Origin: Desulfofalx alkaliphila DSM 12257 | GTDB taxonomy: Bacteria > Bacillota > Desulfotomaculia > Desulfotomaculales > Desulfohalotomaculaceae | Length of the DNA: 64,000 bases | Direction of reading: 5' to 3' | NCBI RefSeq assembly: GCF_000711975.1 | Contig: NZ_JONT01000003.1 | Span: 62,001-126,000 of the forward strand | Part shown: positions 56,430-64,000 of the stretch, piece by piece | Layout: every line of letters starts with the position of its first letter | How positions within the stretch are numbered: position 1 is the stretch's first letter | The notes under the pieces: model-generated | Told to the model about the DNA's origin: nothing | What the model saw: the letters and a program-made list of their open reading frames with translations, nothing else | Databases searched by the model: none | Position numbers and translations under genes: made by a program

Positions 56430-56606
56430 TTAGCGACCCCATCCCAGGCGCACTGCCAACAGGTAGCCTAAAAATATTCCGATGACGCCCATCACCCCTG
56501 CCAGGTTCGGCGGGGCAGGTATGGGCAGTTTTAATCGGGCAAATAACAAGCCCACCGTTAAGCCGGCAGTTAGGGCCAGCAAAATTTCCTTTACTTGTCC
56601 GCTCAA
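56430..56606 (-). CDS. XapX-domain small membrane protein
   Basis: This 58-residue frame begins with TTG, 6 bases after AGGAGG (AGGAGGTAATAATTG). It encodes two membrane segments, ILLALTAGLTVGLLFARLKL and NLAGVMGVIGIFLGYLLAV, joined by PIPAPP. The PIPAPPNLAG motif between the two segments is the XapX (DUF1427) signature. The family's function is unknown. It lies 12 bases downstream of argS and precedes pyrG by 84 bases. The short length and TTG start make it easy to overlook. Confidence 0.85.
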   Translation of the reverse strand: MSGQVKEILLALTAGLTVGLLFARLKLPIPAPPNLAGVMGVIGIFLGYLLAVRLGWGR

Positions 56607-56617
56607 ATTATTACCTC

Positions 56618-58303
56618 CTACATCCTTTCAGGTGCAGAAACCCCAATTAGTCGCAAGGCGTTTTTAAGCACGATGCGGGTACAGTTGACCAAGACCAACC
56701 GTGCATTGGAAATCTGCGGGTCTTCTACAATTACCCGGTGGCTGTTGTAAAAGCTGTGGAAGGCGGAAGCTAAATCGTGCAGGTACCTGGCTATGCGGTG
56801 GGGCGCCAGCATTTGGGCTGCCATTGACACTTCCACCGGAAAATCCGCCAACTTCCTGATCAAATCCTGCTCCGGCTCTTCCTTTAATACCTTTAAGTCC
56901 ACCTCTGCAGCCCGGGGTTTTTTTCTTCCCTGCTCTTCCAATTGGCGGAAGATGCTGCAAATGCGTGCATGGGCATATTGTATGTAAAAAACCGGGTTAT
57001 CATTGCTTTGTGATTTGGCTAAATCCAAGTCAAACTCCAGGTGGCTGTCCGGGCTGCGCATTACAAAGAAGTAGCGGGCGGCGTCCTTGCCCACCTCTTC
57101 GATGAGCTCTGCCAGGGTGACAAATTGGCCGGTACGCTTTGACATGCGCACCACCTCTCCGCCCCTGAGCAGGCGCACCAACTGCATTAGCACCACCTCT
57201 AGGGCGTCACGGGAATAGCCCAGGGCCTCAATGGCCCCCTTCATACGGTTAACGTGCCCGTGGTGGTCAGCACCCCAAATATTTATCACTTTATTAAAGC
57301 CCCGGTCAAATTTGTTTTTGTGGTAGGCAATGTCGGCGGCAAAGTAGGTTGGTATACCGTTGGAGCGTACCACCACCTCGTCTTTTTCATCACCAAAGGC
57401 AGTGGCCTTAAACCACAGGGCCTCTTGCTCTTGGTAGAGGTAGCCCCTTTCCTTTAATTCTGCCAGGGTCTTATCCACCAAGCCCCCTTGGTGCAGCGAT
57501 TGTTCAGAGAACCAGACATCGTAAACCACTCCGAAATCCAGCAGTGAGTTTTTAATGTCGGTCAACTTCTCCTTTAAGGCAAACTCCACCAGTTTAGAGC
57601 GTCGGCTGGCGGCATCGGCGGTCAGGTATGAATCCTTATATTGGGCAATAAAGTTTTTTACCGTTTCAATTAAATCTTCGCCGTGGTAGCCGTCTTCCGG
57701 CAGGGGCACCTCTTGTCCCAGCTGCTGCAAATAGCGGGCCTCTAAGGACTTGCCAAAGTTTTCAATTTGGTTGCCGGCGTCATTTATGTAGTATTCCCGC
57801 TGCACCTCATAACCGGCAAAATCCAGTATTGAAGCTATGCTGTCACCCAGGGCTGCACCCCTGGCATTGCCCATATGCAGCAGGCCGGTGGGGTTTGCAC
57901 TGACAAACTCCACCTGCACCTTGGTGCCCGCCCCCATTTCCAATCGGCCGTAGTGGGCCCCTTGCTCTTCAATTTCTTCCAGTGCCTGATAAATCCAGGT
58001 CGGTTCCAGGTAAAAATTAATAAAGCCGGGTCCGGCTATTTCGACCTTTTGTACCGGTACGTCGGCCAGTTCAAAGTTCTCTACAATGATATCCGCAAGT
58101 TTTCTCGGAGCGTTTTTGGCGGGCCTGGCCAACATCATGGCCAGATTGGTGGCAAAGTCGCCATGTCCCTTTTCTCTGGGTACTTCCACCACAAACTCGG
58201 GAACGGTCACCGAAGGTATGGTCCCCTTTTCAACGGCTTTTTCAACCGCCTTTTCCAGGGCCAGCGCCAACTGTGACCGCATCTTTTCTACTATACCGCT
58301 CAT
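56618..58303 (-). CDS. argS: Arginyl-tRNA synthetase
   Basis: The class I synthetase charges tRNA-Arg. It has 561 residues from the chosen start. VEFVSANPTGLLHMGNARGAALGD contains the HIGH-type motif (HMGN), VRMSKRTGQFVTL occupies the KMSKS position, and the C-terminal DALR anticodon-binding domain ends NALRLIGVSAPERM. The ATG at 58303 is taken as start. An AAGGAGG lies about 15 bases before it, longer than ideal, so a nearby alternative start is possible. It directly follows ywiB, the Bacillus order. Confidence 0.95.
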   Translation of the reverse strand: MSGIVEKMRSQLALALEKAVEKAVEKGTIPSVTVPEFVVEVPREKGHGDFATNLAMMLARPAKNAPRKLADIIVENFELADVPVQKVEIAGPGFINFYLEPTWIYQALEEIEEQGAHYGRLEMGAGTKVQVEFVSANPTGLLHMGNARGAALGDSIASILDFAGYEVQREYYINDAGNQIENFGKSLEARYLQQLGQEVPLPEDGYHGEDLIETVKNFIAQYKDSYLTADAASRRSKLVEFALKEKLTDIKNSLLDFGVVYDVWFSEQSLHQGGLVDKTLAELKERGYLYQEQEALWFKATAFGDEKDEVVVRSNGIPTYFAADIAYHKNKFDRGFNKVINIWGADHHGHVNRMKGAIEALGYSRDALEVVLMQLVRLLRGGEVVRMSKRTGQFVTLAELIEEVGKDAARYFFVMRSPDSHLEFDLDLAKSQSNDNPVFYIQYAHARICSIFRQLEEQGRKKPRAAEVDLKVLKEEPEQDLIRKLADFPVEVSMAAQMLAPHRIARYLHDLASAFHSFYNSHRVIVEDPQISNARLVLVNCTRIVLKNALRLIGVSAPERM

Positions 58304-58313
58304 AACAGGGTAA

Positions 58314-58736
58314 TTAGACCTCCTTGACAGTGATTGACAGTTCATTATATCCTATTTTTTGTCGATCCAGTTCTAATTCATACTCTAGATTAATACTTCC
58401 ACCCATCTCTGTCAAGTCCACCTCAACTTTACAGGGCAAGACCTTTGTATCCATACTGCCGTAGGGGGTAATGTATTTACCCTCATGGCGCTGGCCTTCT
58501 TCAAATACCTGTCTCATTTCGGCGGAACCCATGCGGTTTAAGGTCACCCTGCTGGGCTCAGCCTTTACTGACGTGGTGGTACCCTCCATGCCTGACAGTT
58601 CAGTTTCATTGTATATAAGGTAAAATGACCCATTTTTGACATACATATACCCCAAGGTTGTCAACTCAATGGTATCCTTTTCACCCCACTCATTGGTCTG
58701 CGTGCCTGTTACGGTAACCAGCACCTCTTTGCTCAT
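58314..58736 (-). CDS. ywiB: DUF1934 (YwiB) beta-barrel protein
   Basis: The 140-residue protein matches YwiB in length and pattern: VTVTGTQTNEWGEKDTIELTTLGYMYVKNGSFYLIYNETELSGMEGTTTSVK opens a calycin-like barrel. PSRVTLNRMGSAEMRQVFEEGQ and YITPYGSMDTKV follow. The function is unknown. It lies ten bases upstream of argS, as in Bacillus, so the pair probably form one transcript. Confidence 0.88.
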   Translation of the reverse strand: MSKEVLVTVTGTQTNEWGEKDTIELTTLGYMYVKNGSFYLIYNETELSGMEGTTTSVKAEPSRVTLNRMGSAEMRQVFEEGQRHEGKYITPYGSMDTKVLPCKVEVDLTEMGGSINLEYELELDRQKIGYNELSITVKEV

Positions 58737-58792
58737 TACACCAGCCCTTTCACGCCATATTAGGGTTTACTTCACTACGCAGGCCTATACCA

Positions 58793-58833
58793 AGCAAGCT
58801 TGCCCACAAAATACAAGCTGGGGCTTGCTTGCT
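58793..58833. other. Hairpin between dsrD and ywiB
   Basis: AGCAAGC pairs with GCTTGCT, with further CCC/GGG contacts inside. No U-run follows in either direction. It lies upstream of the ywiB start and may be part of its promoter region. Confidence 0.4.
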
Positions 58834-58920
58834 AAAATTCTTATCCACATTCAAGGGTTCGACAAAAGGTTACCTTTCCCTGCATTAATTTTAAATTAAG
58901 ACCGCCTTAAGGGTGGATAT

Positions 58921-58953
58921 AAAAAAAGAGCAGGAAATAAATCCTGCTCTTTT
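58921..58953 (-). terminator. Terminator of the dsr operon
   Basis: AAAGAGCAGGA pairs perfectly with TCCTGCTCTTT around six bases and is followed by TTTTTTATATCC on the minus strand, eight bases past the dsrD stop. Confidence 0.92.
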
Positions 58954-58960
58954 ATCATGC

Positions 58961-59167
58961 TTATCCTCTTGGTGTGTGATCTTTGCCGGCCAAAGTTACA
59001 AATGAAGTTCCGATGTAGAGGTACTCCACCTTGCCTTCTTTAGCCAGTGCAGAACAAGCCTTATCAACGTCACGCTTCTTAGCACCTAGCTTAGTAGCGA
59101 TCTCTTTGGTCTTGGCCTTACTGACAGTACCTAGGTACTCCAGTACTTTTGCTTGTAAATCTTCCAT
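58961..59167 (-). CDS. dsrD: Dissimilatory sulfite reductase accessory protein DsrD
   Basis: The 68-residue winged-helix protein follows dsrAB, the usual place in bacterial sulfate reducers. It reads MEDLQAKVLEYLGTVSKAKT and ends AGKDHTPRG, with the KAKTKEIATKLGAKKRDVDKACSALAKEGKVEYLY helix-wing pattern. Known work shows that DsrD stimulates DsrAB; it is also a marker of reductive rather than oxidative sulfur metabolism. The ATG at 59167 follows AGGTGGTG; a GTG 15 bases upstream lies inside that site. Confidence 0.94.
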   Translation of the reverse strand: MEDLQAKVLEYLGTVSKAKTKEIATKLGAKKRDVDKACSALAKEGKVEYLYIGTSFVTLAGKDHTPRG

Positions 59168-59248
59168 GGATAAAATCACCACCTAATCTTACCACAGGTT
59201 AGTGTGGTAGTTTTGACGGTATTTTAACTATTTACCGTTGCTTCTATT

Positions 59249-60307
59249 CTACCACTTAAATTGGGTGGTGGAACGGAAGGTGGTCACGGCATAGGTAAAA
59301 TCGTCAATGTGCTTGTCTGTGAATGGCAGTTCTGCCAATTGGAAGAATTTCTCCCAACCGATGCGCTCAATCCATTCACCCATTCTTTCGCCCTGCTTAG
59401 CGTTAGCTGCCCACAGTTCAACTAACTTCTTAACTGCATCTACAACCTCAGGCCAGCGCGGAGGATTGTTTGGCAGGTAAGGAATAGCCAGACGTGAGAA
59501 CATCGGGGTTGAGCGGGCGTTAGATACTTTACCGCCTACCCAGATGGAAATCGCGTCGTTTTCAGGGTCAATGATTTGGATGGATGGGCACATGGTGTAG
59601 CAGTTACCACAGTACATGCAGCGCTCTTCTTTAATTTCCACACTCTTCAACTTCGGATTCGGACGAATAGCTGCGGTTGGGCAGCTGGCAATAACAGTCG
59701 GAATCTCACAGAAGTTCTTCAAGTTTTCGTGGTTAATTACAGGAGCTTTTCTGTGGATACCCAGAATAGCGATGTCTGAGCAGTGAACGGCACCGCACAT
59801 GTTCAAGCAGCAAGCCAGAGAAATTCTCATTTTTGCCGGTAACTTCATGGTTTCGAAGTACTCGAACAGTTCGTCCATTACTGCCTTTACAATACCGGAA
59901 GCATCGGTAGCTGGGGTATGGCAGTGTACCCAACCTTGGGTGTGTACCATGTTAGTAATGGAGTTACCGGTACCGCCAACAGGTAGTCCTTTAGCCTTAA
60001 CTTCAGCAATCAGAGGCTCAATGTTGTCTTTGTTGGACAACAGGAACTCGATGTTGTTACGGCTGGTAAATCTCAGGTAACCATCACAGTACTTGTCTGC
60101 AATTTCACAGATGTCACGGATAAAGTATATGCTAATCAGTCTTGGAGAACCAACCCGTACTGTGTATAATTCTGCGCCACTTTCGGATACGTGAACGAGT
60201 ACGCCGGGCTTTAGAATTTCGTGATACTTCCACTTTCCATAGTTTTCTTTAATAATTGGAGGAAGCATATCCCCATAATATGGAGGCCCGATATCAGTTT
60301 TCGCCAC
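59249..60307 (-). CDS. dsrB: Dissimilatory sulfite reductase beta subunit
   Basis: DsrB holds the catalytic siroheme in the DsrAB heterotetramer, which reduces sulfite in the cytoplasm. The 352-residue protein has the siroheme/4Fe-4S cysteines in [16 protein letters not shown] near residue 165, and a ferredoxin domain with [14 protein letters not shown] near residue 230. The GTG start follows GAGGTGAAGCAAA. It lies 80 bases downstream of dsrA. The fully conserved motifs argue for an active enzyme. Confidence 0.97.
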   Translation of the reverse strand: MAKTDIGPPYYGDMLPPIIKENYGKWKYHEILKPGVLVHVSESGAELYTVRVGSPRLISIYFIRDICEIADKYCDGYLRFTSRNNIEFLLSNKDNIEPLIAEVKAKGLPVGGTGNSITNMVHTQGWVHCHTPATDASGIVKAVMDELFEYFETMKLPAKMRISLACCLNMCGAVHCSDIAILGIHRKAPVINHENLKNFCEIPTVIASCPTAAIRPNPKLKSVEIKEERCMYCGNCYTMCPSIQIIDPENDAISIWVGGKVSNARSTPMFSRLAIPYLPNNPPRWPEVVDAVKKLVELWAANAKQGERMGEWIERIGWEKFFQLAELPFTDKHIDDFTYAVTTFRSTTQFKW

Positions 60308-60387
60308 TTTGCTTCACCTCTCCCCGTACAATTTATTTAATAAGTTTATCACTTAACCAAATTATAGTTCTTAAGTGTCAGTGGATA

Positions 60388-61566
60388 TTACTTAACTTCT
60401 TCAGGCCACCAGAAGAAGTAGGGGTTAGCCCGCGGACGGTATACCATTTGTGGAATTGGCTCCAGATCAACTGCACGCAAGAAATGACGCATACCGAGGC
60501 GGCAGATTGTTTCACCAACACGCTCACGAACTTTACCTTCTTCGTCCCACCATTCCCAAATCTTTTCTAGGAGATCCTTAACTTCTTGGTAAGGAGCTTC
60601 CATCTTCATGAAGGGAACGATTACCCATCCTAAGAATGCAGACTGCAGAATGGTAGCTTTACCACCGATTAGGATGGTAGCACCCTTGTCCAGTCCCGGA
60701 CGCAGTGCCTTGGGCATTTTGTTGATGCAGTGCATGCAACGTACACACTCAGGAGCATCCAGTTTCAGCTCATTGCCGTCCCACTCTAAGCAGCCGGTGG
60801 GGCAACGGTCGATAACCAGCTCTTGAATGTCAAATCCGTTGTTTACATACTCGCGTACTGCTTCTTGGTCAATGCGCAGTTCGTCTCTCCAAGTACCTTG
60901 GATTGAGAAGTCAGAACGTGCGATTGATGCTACGCAGTCGTTGGGGCAGCCAGCAATTTTAATTTTGAACTTGTACGGCCACATTGGACGGTGCAGTTCG
61001 TCTTGGTATTCGTTGGTCAGGTTGTGGCAAATGTCCATGGCGTCAATGCAAGCGAACTCACAGCGAGCCATACCACAGCAGCAGCTAGGTGTACGCAGGT
61101 CAGAACCTGATCCACCGAGGTCGAAACCTTTGTCGCTGTACTCATCAAATAGGGTTTGCAGATACTCTGTTTTTGTTCCTAACAGAACAATGTCACCGGT
61201 AGAGCCGTGTAAGTTAGTCAGGCCGCTACCATATTTTTCCCAGATGTCACACACAGTGCGTAGAGCTTCAGTGGTGTAGAACCAACCACTGGGCTGATTC
61301 AAACGAACGGTGTGGAATTCAGCTACATTCGGGAATTGCTCGGGTAGGTCGGTATAACGACCGATAACACCACCACCATAACCCATAACACCAACAATAC
61401 CGCCGTGCTTCCAGTGCCCTTTCTTCTCTTCGTAAGATACTTCCAGTTGACCGAGAAGATCTTGGGCGGTGGGCTTTGTAGGGGCCATTCTCTTGATTTC
61501 TGTTACAAAGCTAGGCCACGGTCCAGTTTCCAGTTGATCCAAGAGAGGAGTCTTGGATTCTGCCAT
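60388..61566 (-). CDS. dsrA: Dissimilatory sulfite reductase alpha subunit
   Basis: DsrA pairs with DsrB to reduce sulfite with electrons from the membrane DsrMKJOP complex via DsrC. The 392-residue protein has the siroheme-binding cysteines in [17 protein letters not shown] (residues about 160-175) and [18 protein letters not shown] (about 205-220). A ferredoxin insertion follows with CPTGCLEW and CVRCMHCIN. The ATG at 61566 follows GGAGGTGAGCTTA. A GTG nine bases upstream is part of the ribosome site. A sigma-A-like promoter lies about 260 bases upstream, giving a long structured leader. Confidence 0.97.
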   Translation of the reverse strand: MAESKTPLLDQLETGPWPSFVTEIKRMAPTKPTAQDLLGQLEVSYEEKKGHWKHGGIVGVMGYGGGVIGRYTDLPEQFPNVAEFHTVRLNQPSGWFYTTEALRTVCDIWEKYGSGLTNLHGSTGDIVLLGTKTEYLQTLFDEYSDKGFDLGGSGSDLRTPSCCCGMARCEFACIDAMDICHNLTNEYQDELHRPMWPYKFKIKIAGCPNDCVASIARSDFSIQGTWRDELRIDQEAVREYVNNGFDIQELVIDRCPTGCLEWDGNELKLDAPECVRCMHCINKMPKALRPGLDKGATILIGGKATILQSAFLGWVIVPFMKMEAPYQEVKDLLEKIWEWWDEEGKVRERVGETICRLGMRHFLRAVDLEPIPQMVYRPRANPYFFWWPEEVK

Positions 61567-61968
61567 TAAGCTCACCTCCAGTATTTTTGGATGGGGATAG
61601 CATAACTATCCAACCATGTAAATAAAAGCGCTGCATTCTGTTACCTAAACTACTTTATTGGCATAAACTGGACGAGTTAATTAGTTAGTGCCCATCAACT
61701 CGTCACTACTTTGCTGCTTTTAGGTTGTCAGATACAGCATTTAAAGCTTATACAAAAAATATATGCTGTACGGGCACAAGCTTGCTTTTTCTGCCAGCTA
61801 CTTTACATGATTCCCGTACATGTACAAAGTTTAACATCAATACTTTACGATGTCAACTGGGAAACAACTCTTGTGTTGGTGAAGTTTTGCACTAGGACAG
61901 AATATTCTCTCAAATTACTAATTTAATATAATTATTAGCCCCATTGTTTTATTGTTTATTGACTGCAC
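61567..61968 (-). promoter_or_regulatory. dsr promoter and long structured leader
   Basis: On the minus strand TTGACA (61856-61851), 17 bases and TAAACT (61833-61828) form a likely sigma-A promoter. The leader of about 250 bases contains several inverted repeats: GTACATGTAC (61816-61825); CCCGTAC with GTACGGG (61813-61819 and 61768-61774); GACGAGTT with AACTCGTC (61671-61704, 18-base loop); and GGATAG-TTATG-CTATCC (61595-61611) close to the ribosome site. No known riboswitch or T-box motif was seen. The part right of the promoter holds only AT-rich spacer. Confidence 0.6.
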
Positions 61969-62544
61969 TTATACCCGGTAGCCGGCATTAAAGGCAGCCA
62001 TGTTTACTTCTAAGAATTTTGGGGGTACTACGGCAGCCAGGGCCTTTTCCCATACCTGTTTTTCTATGGGCATCTGCTTGGCCAGCACGCCCAGCAGCAC
62101 CACGTTGGCAGTCCTGGCATTGCCGCATTGTATGGCCAGGTCCAGGGCATCTATCACCGATGTGTTGGCCACCCTTGCCTTAATGTAGTCCACCGCCCCT
62201 TGGGGATAGGTGGCGGCACCCAGCAGTACCGGCACGGGGTTGATGGCCTGGTTATTCACTATAACGGCTCCGTCGGGCTTTAGGTATGAAAGCCAGCGCA
62301 GGGCCTCTAATTTTTCAAAGGACAGCAGTATATCGGCACCGCCCTCGGGAATGAGGGGCGAATGTACCTGGGTGCCAAGGCGCATCATGGTAACAACGCT
62401 GCCGCCCCGCTGGGCCATGCCTTTTACTTCTGAAACTTTAATATCATAGCCGGCGTCGTGGGCAGCCTTGGCCAGCACCTTGGTGGCTAAAATGGTTCCT
62501 TGTCCGCCCACTCCCACCATCATTAGGTCAAAGGGTTTAAGCAT
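61969..62544 (-). CDS. iorB: Indolepyruvate:ferredoxin oxidoreductase beta subunit
   Basis: IorB is the gamma-type domain of 2-oxoacid:ferredoxin oxidoreductases. The 191-residue protein starts FDLMMVGVGGQGTILATKVLAKAA and contains EVKGMAQRGGSVVTMMRLG, both standard. With IorA it oxidises arylpyruvates to aryl-CoA and reduces ferredoxin, or runs in reverse. Its ATG overlaps the iorA end by eight bases, so the pair are translationally coupled. Confidence 0.95.
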   Translation of the reverse strand: MLKPFDLMMVGVGGQGTILATKVLAKAAHDAGYDIKVSEVKGMAQRGGSVVTMMRLGTQVHSPLIPEGGADILLSFEKLEALRWLSYLKPDGAVIVNNQAINPVPVLLGAATYPQGAVDYIKARVANTSVIDALDLAIQCGNARTANVVLLGVLAKQMPIEKQVWEKALAAVVPPKFLEVNMAAFNAGYRV

Positions 62545-64000
62545 TGTTTTGGCCCCCCTTTATAATTGCGCCCTTTTTGCATACTTGAACACAGAGGCCG
62601 CAGCCATTGCATTGGATGCCGTCTATCACTGCAACACCGTCAAGGTGGGAAATGGCCGGGCAGCCCAGTTTCAGGCACAATTTACATTTTATACAGGCCT
62701 CGGCATTTACCGTTACCGGCCGGCGAGGTTCCTTGGTGAGCAGGGCACAGGGGTGGCGGGCAATGATAACCGACGGTTCCGCTGCGGCCACCTCTTCCTT
62801 CACCGCTTTTTCAAATTGATCAATATTTATGGGGTCAAGCACCTTTACCCGCTTTATACCCAAGGATTTTACCAGGGCCTCCAGGTCCACTTCCACCGTT
62901 GGCCGGCCCATTAGGGTTTTTCCTGTTGCCGGGTGGTCCTGGTGGCCGGTCATGGCAGTGGTGCGGTTGTCCAGTATTAACACGGTGCTCTTTCCCTTGT
63001 TGTAGACTATGTCCATCAGTCCGGTGACACCGGAGTGGAGAAAGGTGGAATCTCCTATTACTGCCACCGTATTACCCTTTAAGTCCGGGTTTGCCAGCTC
63101 CATGCCGTGGGCCACCCCGATGCTGGCGCCCATGCAGATACAGGTGTCCATGGCCGATAAGGGGGGCGCTGAGCCCAGGGTATAGCAGCCAATATCACCG
63201 GTGACGGTAAGTTTAAGTTTTCTTAGTACATGGAAGGTGGCCCGGTGTGGGCAGCCGGCACACAGCACCGGCGGGCGCACCGGGGCTTCCGGAGCCTCCT
63301 TGTCCAAGGGAGACACCGGCGGCTCTTGGTATTGCTCGGCCACCGGCAAACCTGCTTCCCGAAAGGCTTTTGCCAGTATCACAGGGTTTAGCTCGCCAAT
63401 CTTGGGCACTATTTCCTTACCCAAAACTTCAATGCCCATGGCCTTTATTTGTGTTTCTAAGAAGGGATCCAACTCCTCCACCACCACCACCCTGTCTACC
63501 TGGGAGGCAAATTGTTCTATTAACTTTTCCGGCAGTGGGTTGGTAATGCCCAGTTTAAGCACCGAGGCCCGGGGCATAACTTCCCTTACGTAGGTGTAGC
63601 TGATGCCGGCGGTGATTACACCCACCTCTTTGCCGGCCCAATGAATTGAGTTTAGTTGGCTGGTTTCGGCAAAGAGCCGCAAATCTTTCATGCGCTGCTC
63701 AAGGTGCAGCCGGCGGGCCCGGGCATTGCCGGGGGTAGCCACATATTTACCGGCGTCTTTTTTGTATTCCTTTAGCGGCTGTTCTATTCTTTCTGCTGTT
63801 TCCACCATTGTTTGAGAGTGATTAACCCTGGTGGTGGTGCGCAGCATAACAGGGGTATCAAACTGTTCACTTATTTCCAGCGCAGCGGCCACCATGTCCT
63901 TGGCCTCTTGGCTGTCTGAAGGTTCAAGACATGGAATTTTAGACATTAGCGCGTAGTAGCGGTTGTCTTGCTCGTTTTGTGAACTGTGCATGCCGGGATC
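62537..64000 (-). CDS. iorA: Indolepyruvate:ferredoxin oxidoreductase alpha subunit (partial, 5' end outside window)
   Basis: The frame is open to the right edge, and the first codons read DPGMHSSQNEQDNRYYA, an internal IorA motif, so the N-terminal part is missing. The visible 487 residues include the thiamine-diphosphate domain (CAGCPHRATFHVL, GDIGCYTLG, VIGDSTFLHSGVTGLMDIVYN) and a C-terminal ferredoxin domain with CIKCKLCLKLGCP and CNGCGLCVQVCKKGAI. The enzyme links amino-acid breakdown to ferredoxin. It overlaps iorB. Confidence 0.95.
   Translation of the reverse strand, partial: DPGMHSSQNEQDNRYYALMSKIPCLEPSDSQEAKDMVAAALEISEQFDTPVMLRTTTRVNHSQTMVETAERIEQPLKEYKKDAGKYVATPGNARARRLHLEQRMKDLRLFAETSQLNSIHWAGKEVGVITAGISYTYVREVMPRASVLKLGITNPLPEKLIEQFASQVDRVVVVEELDPFLETQIKAMGIEVLGKEIVPKIGELNPVILAKAFREAGLPVAEQYQEPPVSPLDKEAPEAPVRPPVLCAGCPHRATFHVLRKLKLTVTGDIGCYTLGSAPPLSAMDTCICMGASIGVAHGMELANPDLKGNTVAVIGDSTFLHSGVTGLMDIVYNKGKSTVLILDNRTTAMTGHQDHPATGKTLMGRPTVEVDLEALVKSLGIKRVKVLDPINIDQFEKAVKEEVAAAEPSVIIARHPCALLTKEPRRPVTVNAEACIKCKLCLKLGCPAISHLDGVAVIDGIQCNGCGLCVQVCKKGAIIKGGQNNA

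Noticed and set aside
61567-61850. T-box or SAM riboswitch before dsrA
   Set aside because: No AGGGTGG-type T-box sequence and no SAM-I core was found in the leader.

Overview
The window comes from an endospore-forming, sulfate-reducing member of the Firmicutes (Bacillota) of the Desulfotomaculum/Peptococcaceae type. Sporulation genes (spoIIID, spoIIQ, spoIID, spo0F, a GerM lipoprotein) sit on the same contig as dsrA-dsrB-dsrD. Gene order around the ATP synthase, rho/rpmE/prfA and spo0F/fba/tal/pyrG is typical of Firmicutes. Nearly all genes are on the minus strand, so transcription mostly runs right to left. No tRNA, rRNA, CRISPR array or transposase was recognised.

Region by region. (1) 1-12.1 kb is a surface-glycan locus: a Wzy-like polymerase cut by the window edge, three GT4 glycosyltransferases, a UDP-ManNAc dehydrogenase (wecC type), acetyltransferase, initiating sugar transferase and aminotransferase of the PglD/PglC/PglE type, a Wzz-like chain-length protein and a PglF/CapD-like dehydratase. 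Together they predict a lipid-linked glycan that starts with a bacillosamine-type sugar and contains ManNAcA. Its left part is visibly more AT-rich than the rest. A small four-helix-bundle gene flanked by imperfect inverted repeats splits it. (2) 12.1-18.9 kb encodes a large O-antigen-ligase-like protein with a TPR tail, a TolC-like protein and a 782-residue surface protein with copper-amine-oxidase-like domains. The surface protein has a long leader rich in inverted repeats. (3) 18.9-26.1 kb carries an LCP-like secreted protein, mbl, spoIIID, spoIIQ, spoIID, a zinc-ribbon membrane protein, murA and a lipoprotein. Its spacers are full of short palindromic repeats of one family. (4) 26.2-33.6 kb is the complete F1Fo ATP synthase operon (atpZ-atpI-atpB-E-F-H-A-G-D-C). 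The c subunit looks proton-specific.

(5) 33.8-45.7 kb is a housekeeping run: wecB, a MazG-like gene, a GerM lipoprotein, gap with a DeoR-type regulator, comEB, glyA, rpiB, an arginine-phosphatase-like gene, mntP, ywlC, a NicO metal transporter, prmC, prfA and rpmE. (6) 45.8-58.7 kb holds a radical SAM protein, a LysM/M23 peptidase, rho, a DUF2062 protein, tal, fba, a zinc-ribbon protein of unknown function, spo0F, a Yip1 protein, sppA, pyrG, a XapX peptide, argS and ywiB. (7) 58.9-64 kb carries dsrA-dsrB-dsrD behind a structured leader, and iorA-iorB with iorA cut by the right edge.

Functional links: WecB (34 kb) makes the UDP-ManNAc that WecC (4 kb) oxidises. PrmC methylates the GGQ glutamine of the adjacent release factor PrfA. 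SpoIID and SpoIIQ act in engulfment, with SpoIIID controlling mother-cell genes. DsrAB and IorAB are linked through low-potential electron carriers of anaerobic metabolism.

The least explained parts are the dispersed palindrome family, the interleaved inverted repeats upstream of the surface-protein gene, the four-helix-bundle cassette and the dsr leader. Functions are inferred from motifs read by eye; no database search was run.
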